A stretch of DNA of 64,000 bases from Lachnospiraceae bacterium (GCA_024403355.1 JAKSRW010000006.1:1-64000), one strand, 5' to 3'; positions 35,269 through 45,524 are shown, counted from the first letter of the stretch. Notes: generated from the sequence alone by a model not told the origin. Numbers and translations are program-made.

Positions 35269-38070
35269 ATGAGAGAATTAGACTGGAATGTATACTGCGA
35301 CACAGCGGCACAGCTGGCGGCAGAGGGTATTGTAATGCTGAAGAATGATAATGGGGCTCTGCCTCTGGCAAAGGGACAGGAAATTGCCCTTTTTGGAAGA
35401 ATCCAAAACAATTATTATAAAAGCGGAACCGGTTCGGGCGGTATGGTTAATGTGCCCTTTGTTACTAATATTGATAAAAGTCTTGAGGATGCGGGCATAA
35501 AGCTAAACGAAAGACTGGTAAATACATACATTGAATGGGAGAAGGAGAATCCCTATGACCTCGGTGAGGGCTGGGGCGGAACACCCTGGAGTCAGAAGGA
35601 AATGGTGCCCGAGGAGGCCCTTGTAAAGGAGCTTGGAGCAGAGCTTGAGACTGCGGTGGTGGTATTCGGACGAACTGCGGGCGAGGAACAGGACAATAAG
35701 CCGAAGGCGGGCTCTTACTTCCTTTCAGAGGAAGAAAAGACAATGCTCGCCATGGTCAGAGCAGGCTTTAAGAAGGTCGTTGTTGTGCTCAATGTGGGCA
35801 ATATCATCGATATGAAATGCTTCGGGGAGATTCAGCCTGACGCAATCATTTACGGCTGGCAGGGCGGTATGATGGGCGGAAAGGCTACAGCCATGGTGCT
35901 TACCGGTGAGGTAAATCCCTGCGGAAAGCTGCCCGACACTATCGCAGAAAGCATCGAGGATTATCCTTCCACAGCCAATTTTGGCGTGAATAATGATGAG
36001 GATATCTACGCTGAGGATATTTACGTTGGCTACAGATATTTTGAGACCTTCGCTAAGGATAAGGTCCTTTATCCCTTCGGTTTTGGTTTAAGCTATACAA
36101 ATTTTGAAATCAAATGCGAAAGCGCAGACAATAAATTCGGAAGTCCTATAGATAAAAATGATAGTATAACCTTTAATGTTTCGGTAAAAAATACGGGAAA
36201 GACTGCCGGCAAGGAGACCGTAATGCTTTTTGTAAAGGCGCCCAACGGCAAGCTCGGAAAGGCCGCAAGAGTGCTCTGCGGCTACGAAAAGACAGCTCTT
36301 CTTGCACCCGGTGAGAGCTGTACGGTCAGTGTTTCGACCTGTGCATATATGATTTCTTCATATGATGACAGCGGTGTGACAGGAAACAAGTCCTGTTATC
36401 TTCTTGAAGCAGGCGATTATGAGTTTTATATCGGCTCCGATGTAAGAAGTGCAGAGCCCGCATATACAATGAATATTGCAGATGCGAGCGTTATCGAGAG
36501 CTTAAAGCCCGTTATGTCACCGGTTAAGAGCTTCAGCCGCATGATTGCCGTGGAAAAGGACGGTATCCGTTCCATTGACCACGCAAAGGTGCCTGTCCTT
36601 GATTATAACGAAGAGGAACGCATCCTTTCAGACCTTCCAAAGGAGCTTGAAATCACAGGCGACAAGGGTATCAAGCTGGCAGATGTTAAGAGCGGCAGGG
36701 CATCAATGGATGAATTTATTGCCCAGTTCAGTGCATATCAGCTTAACTGTATTATAAGAGGCGAGGGCATGGGCTGTCCCAGAGTTACCGCAGGTACCGC
36801 ATCGGCCTTCGGCGGTGTGACGGACGAGCTCGAGGCCTACGGAATTCCCGCTGTCTGCTGCTCGGACGGACCTTCGGGTATGCGTCTTGACTGCGGAACA
36901 AAGGCCTTCAGTCATCCCAACGGCACTATGATTGCGGCAAGCTTTAATAAAGAGCTTGTGGAGCAGGTATATGAGCTTCTCGGTCTTGAAATGTCACTTG
37001 ACAATGTTGACTGTCTGCTCGGCCCCGGTATGAATATTCACAGAAATCCTCTTAACGGACGTAATTTCGAGTATTTTTCAGAGGATCCCTTTCTTACCGG
37101 TTCGATGGCGGCTGCCCAGCTTAAGGGTATGCATAAGTCGGGCGTAACAGGTACAATCAAGCATTTTGCGGCAAATAACAGAGAAACCAACAGACATTTC
37201 ATGGACTCAGTCGTATCAGAGAGAGCTCTTCGTGAGATTTATCTTAAGGGCTTTGAAATTGCGGTAAGAGAAGGAAAGGCGGCCACCATCATGACCACCT
37301 ACGGCAAGATTAACGGCCTCTGGACTGCCTGCAACCATGGCCTTGTTACAGAGATTCTGCGTGACGAGTGGGGCTTTAAGGGTGCGGCAATGACTGACTG
37401 GTGGGCAAACCTTAATGACAGAAAGCATCCTGAGCCTGACAAGGAGAATTTCAGTGCAATGGTGCGTGCTCAGAATGACTTATATATGGTATGCGCAAAC
37501 AGCTCGGACCACGAGGATAATATTGCAAAGGCGCTTGAGGACGGCAGTCTTACAATCGCTGAGCTTCAGAGATGCGCAAAGAATATCTGCAGCTTCATTC
37601 TCAGCACAAATGCCTTCAAGCGTGTAATCAACGAGGATTACAGCGTTAAAATGATAAATGCGCCTTCCGAGGATGAATTCGGACAGAAGGACGTTAAGTT
37701 CTATGACCTTAAGGGCAAGCTGACAATTGATTTATCGGATATTGATACCAGACAGGGTACAACACACTGCTACGCACTTGTACTTGGCTGCTCGGGACGT
37801 TACAAAATGACCCTTACAGGCAGCAGCACCGGCAGTGAACTGGCTCAGATTCCCGTGACCGTATTCTCTATGGGAAGCCCCTTCGGAACCTATACCTGGA
37901 ACGGAACCGGCGGAAAGCCCGTATCCTTCTCAAACGAAATTCCGATGTTCTCAAGATTTACTACCGTGCGTCTGTTCTTTGCACAAAGCGGCCTGAAGCT
38001 GCACAGCATTTCCTACGAGCTTCTTGAAAGCTTCGAGGAGGGCAGAGGCGCCGAGGTTGAGGAAGAATAA
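35269..38070 (+). CDS. Domain-swapped GH3 beta-glucosidase/beta-xylosidase-type enzyme
   Basis: The 933-residue glycosidase has the GH3 domains in reversed order. Residues about 1-270 are the alpha/beta sandwich normally found second (AAEGIVMLKNDNGALPL, WQGGMMGGKATAM). About 270-400 is the fibronectin-III-like domain (YPFGFGLSYTNFE). About 480-800 is the catalytic barrel: DGPSGMR, KHFAANNRETNRH, and the nucleophile Asp710 in GAAMTDWWA. A final beta-sandwich of about 110 residues follows. There is no signal peptide, so it acts inside on imported oligosaccharides. This order is known from Butyrivibrio fibrisolvens and Ruminococcus albus beta-glucosidases. I chose ATG 35269 (AGAAAGG upstream) over 35215. 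Confidence 0.93.
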   Translation: MRELDWNVYCDTAAQLAAEGIVMLKNDNGALPLAKGQEIALFGRIQNNYYKSGTGSGGMVNVPFVTNIDKSLEDAGIKLNERLVNTYIEWEKENPYDLGEGWGGTPWSQKEMVPEEALVKELGAELETAVVVFGRTAGEEQDNKPKAGSYFLSEEEKTMLAMVRAGFKKVVVVLNVGNIIDMKCFGEIQPDAIIYGWQGGMMGGKATAMVLTGEVNPCGKLPDTIAESIEDYPSTANFGVNNDEDIYAEDIYVGYRYFETFAKDKVLYPFGFGLSYTNFEIKCESADNKFGSPIDKNDSITFNVSVKNTGKTAGKETVMLFVKAPNGKLGKAARVLCGYEKTALLAPGESCTVSVSTCAYMISSYDDSGVTGNKSCYLLEAGDYEFYIGSDVRSAEPAYTMNIADASVIESLKPVMSPVKSFSRMIAVEKDGIRSIDHAKVPVLDYNEEERILSDLPKELEITGDKGIKLADVKSGRASMDEFIAQFSAYQLNCIIRGEGMGCPRVTAGTASAFGGVTDELEAYGIPAVCCSDGPSGMRLDCGTKAFSHPNGTMIAASFNKELVEQVYELLGLEMSLDNVDCLLGPGMNIHRNPLNGRNFEYFSEDPFLTGSMAAAQLKGMHKSGVTGTIKHFAANNRETNRHFMDSVVSERALREIYLKGFEIAVREGKAATIMTTYGKINGLWTACNHGLVTEILRDEWGFKGAAMTDWWANLNDRKHPEPDKENFSAMVRAQNDLYMVCANSSDHEDNIAKALEDGSLTIAELQRCAKNICSFILSTNAFKRVINEDYSVKMINAPSEDEFGQKDVKFYDLKGKLTIDLSDIDTRQGTTHCYALVLGCSGRYKMTLTGSSTGSELAQIPVTVFSMGSPFGTYTWNGTGGKPVSFSNEIPMFSRFTTVRLFFAQSGLKLHSISYELLESFEEGRGAEVEEE

Positions 38071-38108
38071 GGACCTGATTAATTTACTAACGAAAGCGGA
38101 CCGGTATT

Positions 38109-39842
38109 ATGGTTAAAATTGAGAAATTAAATTACGGAAGACCTGAAAAGGAGCTTTACAAGGATGTGTCCTTTGAACTGGTCGAGGATGCACATTACGC
38201 ATTTATCGGTACTAACGGTACGGGAAAGAGTACTCTTATTGACATGATTCTGAATCCGACCGAGTACCTTTACAAAGGAAAAATTGAGCTGGATGAGTCT
38301 GTAAGAAATACCCGAATCGGTTATGTCAGTCAGTTTGATACCATGGATGACAGTGCGGATATGACTGTTTTTGACTATATCAGTGCGGAATTTACGGCTA
38401 TTGAGAATAAAATTGCGCAGCTTTGCGACAGGATGGCGACAGAGACGGACCTTGAGGCCATATTTGACGAATACCAGAGGGTTCTGGATGAAAAGGATTC
38501 GATTGACGGAGACAATTACGACATTAATATCAGAAAACAGCTGGCAATCGCAGGGCTTGAAAAGCTTGAAAATCATAAAATAAGCTCGCTGAGCGGCGGC
38601 GAATTTAAGCTGGTGCAGGTCATAAAGGAGCTTCTGCTGAGCCCGAAGCTTCTGTTTATGGATGAGCCGGACGTATTTCTTGATTTTGAAAGAATCAATG
38701 CCCTGAAGGAGTTAATCAACGCTCACAAGGGAACCATTGTCGTAATTACGCATAACCGTTTCCTGTTAAATCACTGCTTTGACCACATTCTGCATCTGGA
38801 AAACAGTGATGTTCAGGTTTTTGAAGGTTCATATGTGGAGTATAATATTGAGCTTTTGTCTACGAAGGTGGAGCTTTTGGAAATAGCGGCCAGGGAGGAC
38901 GAGGAGATTGCCCGCCAGCAGGAAATCCTGAATAAGGCGCGTGCTCTTGCGACCTATATGGACAATGCCTCACTCGGACGTCAGGTGCATGCCCGCCAGA
39001 CTATAGTTGACAGGCTTAAGGACAGAAAGACTAAGCTGCCCTTTATAGATATTCGAAAGCCCAAAATGGAATTTGCCTTTGCAGAGCCCATGGAATGTGA
39101 GACTGCTCTTTCACTAAAGGGCTACGAGGCAGCCTTTGATGAGCAGCTGCTCAGTGATGTGAGCTTTGATATAGCTGTGGGCGATAAGGTAGCGATTATC
39201 GGACGAAACGGAACCGGAAAAACCACTCTGTTAAAGGACATAGCGGAGGCTAAAAAGTCTTCGATAAGCTTTGGCGAGGGTGCGCTGGTACGCATGTTTT
39301 CACAGAGTATCCGCAGTGATGAAGAGGACGATAAAAGCGTAAAGGATATGCTTCTGGCAAACGGTATGGAGCTTATCTCAGAAATGGAGAAATTCTTAGG
39401 TTACTTCGGATTCCCGGAGGAAGCGCTTCACAAGCGTATGAAGGACTTTTCGGGCGGTGAGAGGGATTTATTAAAGCTGGCCTTCCTTACTGTTGCAAAG
39501 TCGAATTTTCTGATACTTGACGAGCCTACAGGCCACCTTGACGTATACGACCAGGTATCTCTGGAAAATGCGGTCAGGGATTACAAGGGAACCGTGCTCA
39601 TAGTATCACATGATTTTTATACGGTTGTAAACTGTGTGGATTATGTGCTTTTTGTGGAGAATAATTCCATCCGCAGAATGAGTGTGCGAAAGTTCCGTCA
39701 GATGATTTACGAGAATTATTTTGACAAAAATTATCTGCTGAAGGAGGACAAGCGTAAGGAGCTTGAACTTCAGATTAATTCGAAAATATCCAAAAAGGAT
39801 TTTGAAACCGCAAAGGAGCTTCTGGAGAAGATAGAGGCATAA
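38109..39842 (+). CDS. ABC-F family ATPase
   Basis: The 577-residue soluble protein has two ABC ATPase domains and no membrane segments. The first has Walker A GTNGTGKST (33-42), signature LSGGEFKL and Walker B LLFMDEPDVF; the second has GRNGTGKTT (about 365) and FSGGERDLLKLAF. A charged helical linker (about 245-300) joins them, as in ABC-F proteins that act on the ribosome in translation control or antibiotic protection. It ends with a short basic coiled coil. It starts 38 nt after the GH3 stop and 9 nt before the NUDIX gene, so the three may share a transcript. Confidence 0.92.
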   Translation: MVKIEKLNYGRPEKELYKDVSFELVEDAHYAFIGTNGTGKSTLIDMILNPTEYLYKGKIELDESVRNTRIGYVSQFDTMDDSADMTVFDYISAEFTAIENKIAQLCDRMATETDLEAIFDEYQRVLDEKDSIDGDNYDINIRKQLAIAGLEKLENHKISSLSGGEFKLVQVIKELLLSPKLLFMDEPDVFLDFERINALKELINAHKGTIVVITHNRFLLNHCFDHILHLENSDVQVFEGSYVEYNIELLSTKVELLEIAAREDEEIARQQEILNKARALATYMDNASLGRQVHARQTIVDRLKDRKTKLPFIDIRKPKMEFAFAEPMECETALSLKGYEAAFDEQLLSDVSFDIAVGDKVAIIGRNGTGKTTLLKDIAEAKKSSISFGEGALVRMFSQSIRSDEEDDKSVKDMLLANGMELISEMEKFLGYFGFPEEALHKRMKDFSGGERDLLKLAFLTVAKSNFLILDEPTGHLDVYDQVSLENAVRDYKGTVLIVSHDFYTVVNCVDYVLFVENNSIRRMSVRKFRQMIYENYFDKNYLLKEDKRKELELQINSKISKKDFETAKELLEKIEA

Positions 39843-39851
39843 GGAGACAGA

Positions 39852-40559
39852 ATGGATAAGCTGATTATAAAAGAAGAGTGTATCGATACGCTTTGTGATG
39901 TGAAGTATCTGAAGCTTTATGATTTAAAATATCGCGAGGGCAAGCATTATTTTGATGCGACCAGACGCGCAAAGGCGGACATTGTGGCGATAAAGAGCGA
40001 TGAGGAGTTTAGGCGGATGCTGCCGGATGCCGTAACAATAGGTGTGGTTGTAAGGCTGAAGGATGAGGAGCCGAAGCTTCTTTTACAGTACGAATACAGA
40101 TATCCTACGGGACAGTTTCTTCTGAGTCCGGTGGCGGGACTTATCGACCCGGAGGACAAGGAAGAGTATGAAAAGGCAGTAAAAGCAGATGCAAAGGCTG
40201 AAAATTCCGGGCTTGAAGCAGCTTTTGACAATGCCCTCTTTTCTGCCGCAAAGCGTGAAATTCATGAGGAAACAGGCATTGAAATGAAGGCTACGGACAG
40301 TATCTGCGTGCTTAATCCCTGCGCATTTTCTTCACCTGGAATGACCGATGAGAGCAATGCGTTTCTGTTTGCGGAGGTTGCTCTTGACAATCTTGACTGT
40401 TTGAATCAGAATGGTGCTGTGGGCAGCGAGCTTTTTAACGGCTTCGAGCTTGTGAATAAGGAAGAAGCAAGAAAATTGTACAGGAGCGGACGCGATAAGT
40501 ACGGCAATTTTTATTCGCTTGCAACCTGGGCGGTGCTCGCATATTTTATAAGTTTATAA
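39852..40559 (+). CDS. NUDIX hydrolase
   Basis: The 235-residue protein has a NUDIX box, AAKREIHEETGIEM, near residues 134-147, with the preceding loop much longer than usual. About 25 charged residues (KEEYEKAVKADAKAENSGLE) separate the 'SPVAGLID' strand from the box. The fold recalls ADP-ribose/nucleoside-diphosphate-sugar pyrophosphatases, but the substrate is unknown. AAGGAGA precedes the ATG. It follows the ABC-F gene by 9 nt. Confidence 0.85.
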   Translation: MDKLIIKEECIDTLCDVKYLKLYDLKYREGKHYFDATRRAKADIVAIKSDEEFRRMLPDAVTIGVVVRLKDEEPKLLLQYEYRYPTGQFLLSPVAGLIDPEDKEEYEKAVKADAKAENSGLEAAFDNALFSAAKREIHEETGIEMKATDSICVLNPCAFSSPGMTDESNAFLFAEVALDNLDCLNQNGAVGSELFNGFELVNKEEARKLYRSGRDKYGNFYSLATWAVLAYFISL

Positions 40560-40665
40560 AAAGCACGGGCTGCGGCTTTAAATGAGCAGTTTGCGAAGCG
40601 GTAATTTGTGCCTGCATAAGAAGGTTTGCTGTACAGTGGAAAGGTATGGTTATTAATATACAGAG

Positions 40666-41835
40666 ATGGAATCAACATTAAAAAGAACCTGGGCCGAAAT
40701 TGACCTGGATATTTTGGAAAGTAATTACAGAAAATTAAGGGAAAAAACCGGACAGGATGTAAAGTTTCTGGGTGTGGTAAAGGCGGATGCCTACGGGCAC
40801 GGAGCCATTATGGTTTCGAAAACCCTCGAAAAGGCGGGTGCGGATTATCTGGCGGTCAGCAGTATAGATGAGGCCATGGAGCTTCGTCTGAACGGCATTA
40901 CTATGCCGGTGCTGATACTGGGACACACTCCGATGGAGCAGGTTGAGAGACTGATAGAGTATAATATTACCCAGGCGGTAACCTGCAAGGCGAAGGCTGT
41001 GGAGTATTCGGCAGAGGCCGCAAGGCTTGGGAAAACCCTGAAGGTGCATATGAAGGTAGACACCGGAATGTCACGTTTAGGCTACCTGTGCGAGGGAGAG
41101 TATTTCGATACCGGTGTGAACGGCATCGCTGAGGCAGTCAATATGCCGGGACTGGATGCGGAAGGTATATTTACACATTTTGCGGTATCGGATGAGCCGG
41201 GCGAGGAGTGCGAGGCATATACAAAGCACCAGTTTAAGCTTTTTACGGATCTTATCGGACAGGTGGAAAAGAAGACCGGCAGAAAGTTCAGGATTCGTCA
41301 CTGTGCAAATACGGGTGCGGTAGCCCGTTACCCCGAGACTTACCTTGATATGGTGCGTCCCGGACTGCTTTTATACGGCTATGGAGAGTTTGCTGCAGAG
41401 CTCGGACTTAAGCCTGTTATGACTCTTAAGACAAATATCAGCACTATTAAGACCTACCCCGCCGGTACTGCGGTAAGCTATGGCGGTATTTTCAAAACCG
41501 AGCACAAAACCCGTGTGGGCGTGCTTCCTTACGGCTATGCGGACGGTTTTTTCAGGGCATTATCCAATAAATGCAGTCTGATGACAGCTGCGGGTCCTGC
41601 CAGACAGATCGGTAAAATCTGCATGGATATGTGCATGATTGATATCAGCGACATGAGAGGCGTGACAGTCGGTTCCGAGATTGAAATTTTCGGACAGAAG
41701 AATCCGATTGAGACGCTGGCTGAGATTGCGGGAACCATTCCGTACGAGCTTACCTGTGCGGTAAGCAAGCGTGTGCCGAGAGATTATATTAAAAACGGCG
41801 AGCTTATCGGCAAGGAGCTTATGCTGAGAATGTAA
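40666..41835 (+). CDS. alr: Alanine racemase
   Basis: The 389-residue PLP enzyme interconverts L- and D-alanine for peptidoglycan. The PLP lysine is Lys39 in VVKADAYGHG. HMKVDTGMSRLG, the catalytic Tyr in AVSYGGIF, and the C-terminal GKICMDMCMID are present. GGAAAGG lies 24 nt upstream of the ATG, which is far; an in-frame stop just upstream excludes a longer product, so this start or a later one is right. Confidence 0.95.
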   Translation: MESTLKRTWAEIDLDILESNYRKLREKTGQDVKFLGVVKADAYGHGAIMVSKTLEKAGADYLAVSSIDEAMELRLNGITMPVLILGHTPMEQVERLIEYNITQAVTCKAKAVEYSAEAARLGKTLKVHMKVDTGMSRLGYLCEGEYFDTGVNGIAEAVNMPGLDAEGIFTHFAVSDEPGEECEAYTKHQFKLFTDLIGQVEKKTGRKFRIRHCANTGAVARYPETYLDMVRPGLLLYGYGEFAAELGLKPVMTLKTNISTIKTYPAGTAVSYGGIFKTEHKTRVGVLPYGYADGFFRALSNKCSLMTAAGPARQIGKICMDMCMIDISDMRGVTVGSEIEIFGQKNPIETLAEIAGTIPYELTCAVSKRVPRDYIKNGELIGKELMLRM

Positions 41836-41973
41836 GGCTTCGGGCGGAGCTTACAGGCTGCGGAGGCTGAAGGAAAGCTGCGGAAGCAGAGGCAGCAAAA
41901 GCATAGGCTGAAGGGAAGCTGCGGAACGGACCTGATTTAAGAGGAATGAATTGATAAAAAAGGAAGAGTTGGG

Positions 41974-42645
41974 ATGTCGGCAAAAATATTAATTGTTGAA
42001 GATAATCAGGATATAAATGATATGATAAGGGAGGCCCTCGTAAAGGAGGGCTATTCCTGTATTCAGGCCTTTTCAGGCACGGAGGGGCGGCTTTTGGCAG
42101 AGCATGATGAGTTCAATCTGGCAATTTTAGACCTGATGCTGCCCGGAATGACCGGCGAGGAGCTGCTTGGTATAATTAAGGAAAAGCAGGCTATTCCGGT
42201 GATAATTCTGAGTGCAAAGGATTCGCTTGACTCGAAGGTGGGGCTGCTCAGCTCGGGAGCGGATGATTATATGACCAAGCCCTTTGAACTGAAGGAGCTT
42301 CTGGTAAGAGTCCAGGTACAGCTCAGAAAAACAGGCAATGCAAAGGAGGCTGATACTCTTTCCTATAAGGATATGCTGCTTTCGCGTGCGGAAATGAAGA
42401 TCACGGTAATGGGCAATGAGCTTTCACTGACCAGACAGGAGTATAAGATTTTAGAGCTTCTGCTTTCTAATCAGAAGCGTGTATTTTCCAAGCAGGACAT
42501 CTATGATTACGCCTGGGAGGACTATTATATCGGTGAGGACAAGACTATTAACGTCCATATCAGTAACATTCGTAAGAAAATCAAAAGCTACACTGACGAA
42601 GAGTATATCGAAACCGTGTGGGGAGTAGGTTTTAAGCTTTATTAA
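41974..42645 (+). CDS. OmpR-family response regulator of the ABC-transporter cassette
   Basis: The 223-residue regulator has phospho-acceptor Asp53 (AILDLMLPGMTG), the Lys in MTKPFELKELL, and a C-terminal winged helix ending in YIETVWGVGFKLY. It is followed by a fragment of the multi-hairpin repeat and then by an ABC ATPase, permease and histidine kinase, the usual set for sensing and exporting peptide antibiotics. The kinase at 44610 is its likely partner. Confidence 0.92.
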   Translation: MSAKILIVEDNQDINDMIREALVKEGYSCIQAFSGTEGRLLAEHDEFNLAILDLMLPGMTGEELLGIIKEKQAIPVIILSAKDSLDSKVGLLSSGADDYMTKPFELKELLVRVQVQLRKTGNAKEADTLSYKDMLLSRAEMKITVMGNELSLTRQEYKILELLLSNQKRVFSKQDIYDYAWEDYYIGEDKTINVHISNIRKKIKSYTDEEYIETVWGVGFKLY

Positions 42646-42711
42646 GAAACTTTACGATTTCTTTAACTTTTCTTTGCGATTTATTAATGCTTGGGATTTA
42701 TATTAGTGGCA

Positions 42712-42761
42712 TAGCAGCGATTTTATAACGAGTGACAAGCGAAGCGGTCACGAGTTTGACT
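42712..42761 (+). repeat. Partial copy C of the 144-bp repeat
   Basis: These 50 nt match the right third of copy A (positions 25441-25490), including the GTGAC/GTCAC hairpin; the loop has the C of copy B. It lies between the response regulator and the ABC ATPase, within the presumed operon. Confidence 0.85.
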
Positions 42762-42803
42762 GTTGAAAAATATCAGTATTTGTGACAGGGAAAGGATAAA
42801 GAA

Positions 42804-43724
42804 ATGAGCGGATATTTAGTTGAGACAAAAAAGCTTACAAAAAAGTTCGGTAATCAGCTCGCGGTCAACAATGTGGATTTAAAAATTGAACGTGGTGCGA
42901 TTTACGGACTTATCGGAAGAAACGGTGCCGGAAAAACCACTATTATGAAAATGATTTGTGGTCTTTCATCGGCGAACAGCGGTGAGATTTCACTGTTCGG
43001 AAAGAGCGGCGAGGAAAGCAGGGAGTGCCTGGGCAGAATCGGAACTCTTATCGAGAATCCGGGAATCTACCCCAGACTGAGCGCCTACGATAATCTGAAG
43101 CTTAAGTGTATTGCAAACGGTATTCCGGAGCAGAAGAAATACATTGCGGATATTCTGCAGATGGTGGGTCTGAGTGATGCGGCGCAGAAAAAGGCCGGAA
43201 GATTTTCACTCGGTATGAAGCAGAGACTCGGAATCGGGCTTGCACTTATCGGAGAGCCTGATTTATGCGTGCTTGATGAGCCCATCAACGGACTCGATCC
43301 TCAGGGAATCGCAGAAATAAGAGAATTAATTTATAAACTGAATAAAGAGCGTCACATCACCTTCATGATTTCAAGCCACATTCTCGGTGAGCTTGACAGG
43401 GTTGCCACACATATCGGAATCATCAATGACGGAAGGCTTTTGGAGGAGCAGACCATCGAAGAGCTTCACGCAAAGTGCATGAACAGAATCGAGCTTCAGA
43501 CCTCTGAACCCGACCGTGCAGCGGCAATGCTGGAGGAAATGGGTTATAAAAACTACAAGGTTGTTAATTCCAATCTGATTTATCTTTTTGACGGAGTGGA
43601 TAATCTGAAGGGTATAACAAGAGGAATTCTGGATGCGGATATTTCATTCACCAATATTGGTATCTGCAACGGTAATCTGGAGGAATATTTCCTTGAAAAG
43701 TGTGGAGGTGTTGAAAATGCTTAA
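42804..43724 (+). CDS. ABC transporter ATP-binding protein (BcrA/lantibiotic-resistance type)
   Basis: The 306-residue ATPase has Walker A GRNGAGKTT, signature FSLGMKQRLGIG, Walker B CVLDEPINGLDP and a C-terminal extension typical of bacitracin/lantibiotic export ATPases. It forms the energy unit for the permease that follows with an 8-nt overlap. AAAGGATAAAG precedes the ATG. The SLGMK form of the signature, instead of LSGGQ, is normal for this subfamily. Confidence 0.92.
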   Translation: MSGYLVETKKLTKKFGNQLAVNNVDLKIERGAIYGLIGRNGAGKTTIMKMICGLSSANSGEISLFGKSGEESRECLGRIGTLIENPGIYPRLSAYDNLKLKCIANGIPEQKKYIADILQMVGLSDAAQKKAGRFSLGMKQRLGIGLALIGEPDLCVLDEPINGLDPQGIAEIRELIYKLNKERHITFMISSHILGELDRVATHIGIINDGRLLEEQTIEELHAKCMNRIELQTSEPDRAAAMLEEMGYKNYKVVNSNLIYLFDGVDNLKGITRGILDADISFTNIGICNGNLEEYFLEKCGGVENA

Positions 43725-44610
43725 GTTTATAAAAATGGATTTTTACAGGGTTTCAAGACAGAAAAGTACGTTTATTTTCCTTGCAATCGTAGTAGGAATA
43801 GTGCTCATGACTCTCGGAGCGACAAGGCTCGAGCAGGAGCTTTTAAACAGTGATTTGCTGACAGCTGAGGAGACTCAGATTTTCACATCAACAATGGAAA
43901 TGACAGATTCAGCTGACAGTGGTATTCTGGCCGGCGGTATCGGAATGAATGTAAATCCTTCGCTTGAATGGATGGATCCGGATTCTGAGGTACCTGTTTT
44001 CGAATTTGCCGAGCAGCCCTTAAAAGGGGGTATGATTGCAATTCTTATAATGGTTTATGCGGTAATTTTCGGCTATGCTGAGCGCAGAAACGGTTATATT
44101 AAGAACCTGGTGGGGGAGAAGCATTTCAAGGCCAAGCTGCTGTTATCAAAAATGTCGGTAGTGGCTGTATTTACCGCAGTAGTATTTCTGGTTCTTTATC
44201 TGGCAATGATGCTCTTTGCGCCCTTGATAATGATGAATTCTATCAGCTACAGTATTTCGGGAGATATGTTCCTGGCTATAATTGCACAGTATGCGGTTCA
44301 TCTGGCACTTGGTGCGTTTACTCTTCTTCTTACAATTATTTTTGAAGGCACAACACTTCCCATCGTGATTGGTACACTTTTAAGCATGGGTATTTTCGGA
44401 CTGCTCTACAATCTGATTAACAGCCTGATTTTAAAGCTTTTTGATAAGGCGGTTTCTGTTGCAAATTATTTACCCAGCGGCCAGTTAAGACTTATGAACG
44501 GAGGCGCAGCAGACGGTGATATCAGCAGAGGATTTATAGTTGCAGGTGTATTTATCGTGCTGTATTTGATTTTAGCCTGCTTTATCGCAGAGAAAAAGGA
44601 TGTAAAATAA
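43717..44610 (+). CDS. ABC transporter permease (ABC-2 type)
   Basis: The 298-residue membrane protein has an N-terminal anchor (about 16-38), an external loop of about 70 residues, and five further hydrophobic segments (for example MIAILIMVYAVIFGYA and LLTIIFEGTTLPIVIG). It is the channel partner of the preceding ATPase. I chose ATG 43717 because GGAGGTG lies just before it. It overlaps the ATPase by 8 nt and the kinase by 1 nt, so translation is coupled. Confidence 0.88.
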   Translation: MLKFIKMDFYRVSRQKSTFIFLAIVVGIVLMTLGATRLEQELLNSDLLTAEETQIFTSTMEMTDSADSGILAGGIGMNVNPSLEWMDPDSEVPVFEFAEQPLKGGMIAILIMVYAVIFGYAERRNGYIKNLVGEKHFKAKLLLSKMSVVAVFTAVVFLVLYLAMMLFAPLIMMNSISYSISGDMFLAIIAQYAVHLALGAFTLLLTIIFEGTTLPIVIGTLLSMGIFGLLYNLINSLILKLFDKAVSVANYLPSGQLRLMNGGAADGDISRGFIVAGVFIVLYLILACFIAEKKDVK

Positions 44611-45524
44611 TGCTGTATGCAATTATCGCAGTGCTTCTTACGGCACTTATTATAGTGATAATAATTTTTAATGACCAGAGGCGACAGGTGCGGGACATCT
44701 GTCGCCAGCTGGCGTTTTTGAAGGAAGAGAATTCGAACCTGATGATAACGACGGGAGTGGGTTCGGCGGCGATACAGGAGCTGGCGGTTTCCATTAATGA
44801 AATGATAGAAAGCTGGCGTGACAACAGTGACCAGCTGCTGAAAAACAAAGAGGTGCTGCAGAACACTATCATGAGTCTTTCACATGATATTCGTACACCG
44901 CTGACCTCGATGACGGGCTATTTTCAGCTGATGAACGAGGCAGATTCCGAGGAGGAACGTGAGCGTTACCGTAAAGTAATCGAAAGCAGAATTGCGAGTC
45001 TGAAGCTTATTCTCGAGGAGCTTTTTACCTATGCTAAGCTTCAGGACAGTGATTACGCGCTGGAAATGATGCCGGTAGGGCTTTCGAAGCTGACACTTGA
45101 TACGATTCTGGGCTTTTATGAGGATTTTAAGAGCGCTAAGCTTGAGCCGGAAATAGATATTGAGGAAGCAATCAGCAGTGTTACAAACGAAGAGGCCGTA
45201 ATAAGAATCGTACAGAATCTGGTAAAAAATGCGCTGGTACACAGTCTCTCCAAGGTAAGCGTGAGTCTGAAAAGGATGAGTACGGCCAAGGGAGAATATG
45301 CGGAATTTAAGGTCAGCAACGATACCGCAAGCCCCGAGGATATCATAATAGAGAAGGTTTTTGAACGCTTTTACAAGGCTGATGCGGACCGCAGCAAGGG
45401 CTCGACAGGCCTGGGACTCAGTATTGTAAAGGGTCTGACTGAGAAGCTGGGCGGAAGCGTCAGCGCGCAGATTTCGGGAGATATTTTTTCTGTAAGCGTA
45501 AAAATACCGGTTAAAGAGTATTGA
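44610..45524 (+). CDS. Sensor histidine kinase, short-sensor type
   Basis: The 304-residue kinase has one N-terminal hydrophobic stretch (about 3-20), the His92 box LSHDIRTPLTSMTG, and HATPase motifs (NLVKNALVH, GSTGLGLSIV). It lacks an external sensor domain; kinases of this form paired with ABC transporters sense drugs through the permease. Its ATG overlaps the permease stop (TAATG). Confidence 0.9.
   Translation: MLYAIIAVLLTALIIVIIIFNDQRRQVRDICRQLAFLKEENSNLMITTGVGSAAIQELAVSINEMIESWRDNSDQLLKNKEVLQNTIMSLSHDIRTPLTSMTGYFQLMNEADSEEERERYRKVIESRIASLKLILEELFTYAKLQDSDYALEMMPVGLSKLTLDTILGFYEDFKSAKLEPEIDIEEAISSVTNEEAVIRIVQNLVKNALVHSLSKVSVSLKRMSTAKGEYAEFKVSNDTASPEDIIIEKVFERFYKADADRSKGSTGLGLSIVKGLTEKLGGSVSAQISGDIFSVSVKIPVKEY

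Noticed and set aside
41866..41930. Direct repeat GGCTGAAGGRAAGCTGCGGA between alr and the response regulator
   Set aside because: Short, low-complexity and GC-rich. It may be simple slippage, and no function can be supported.
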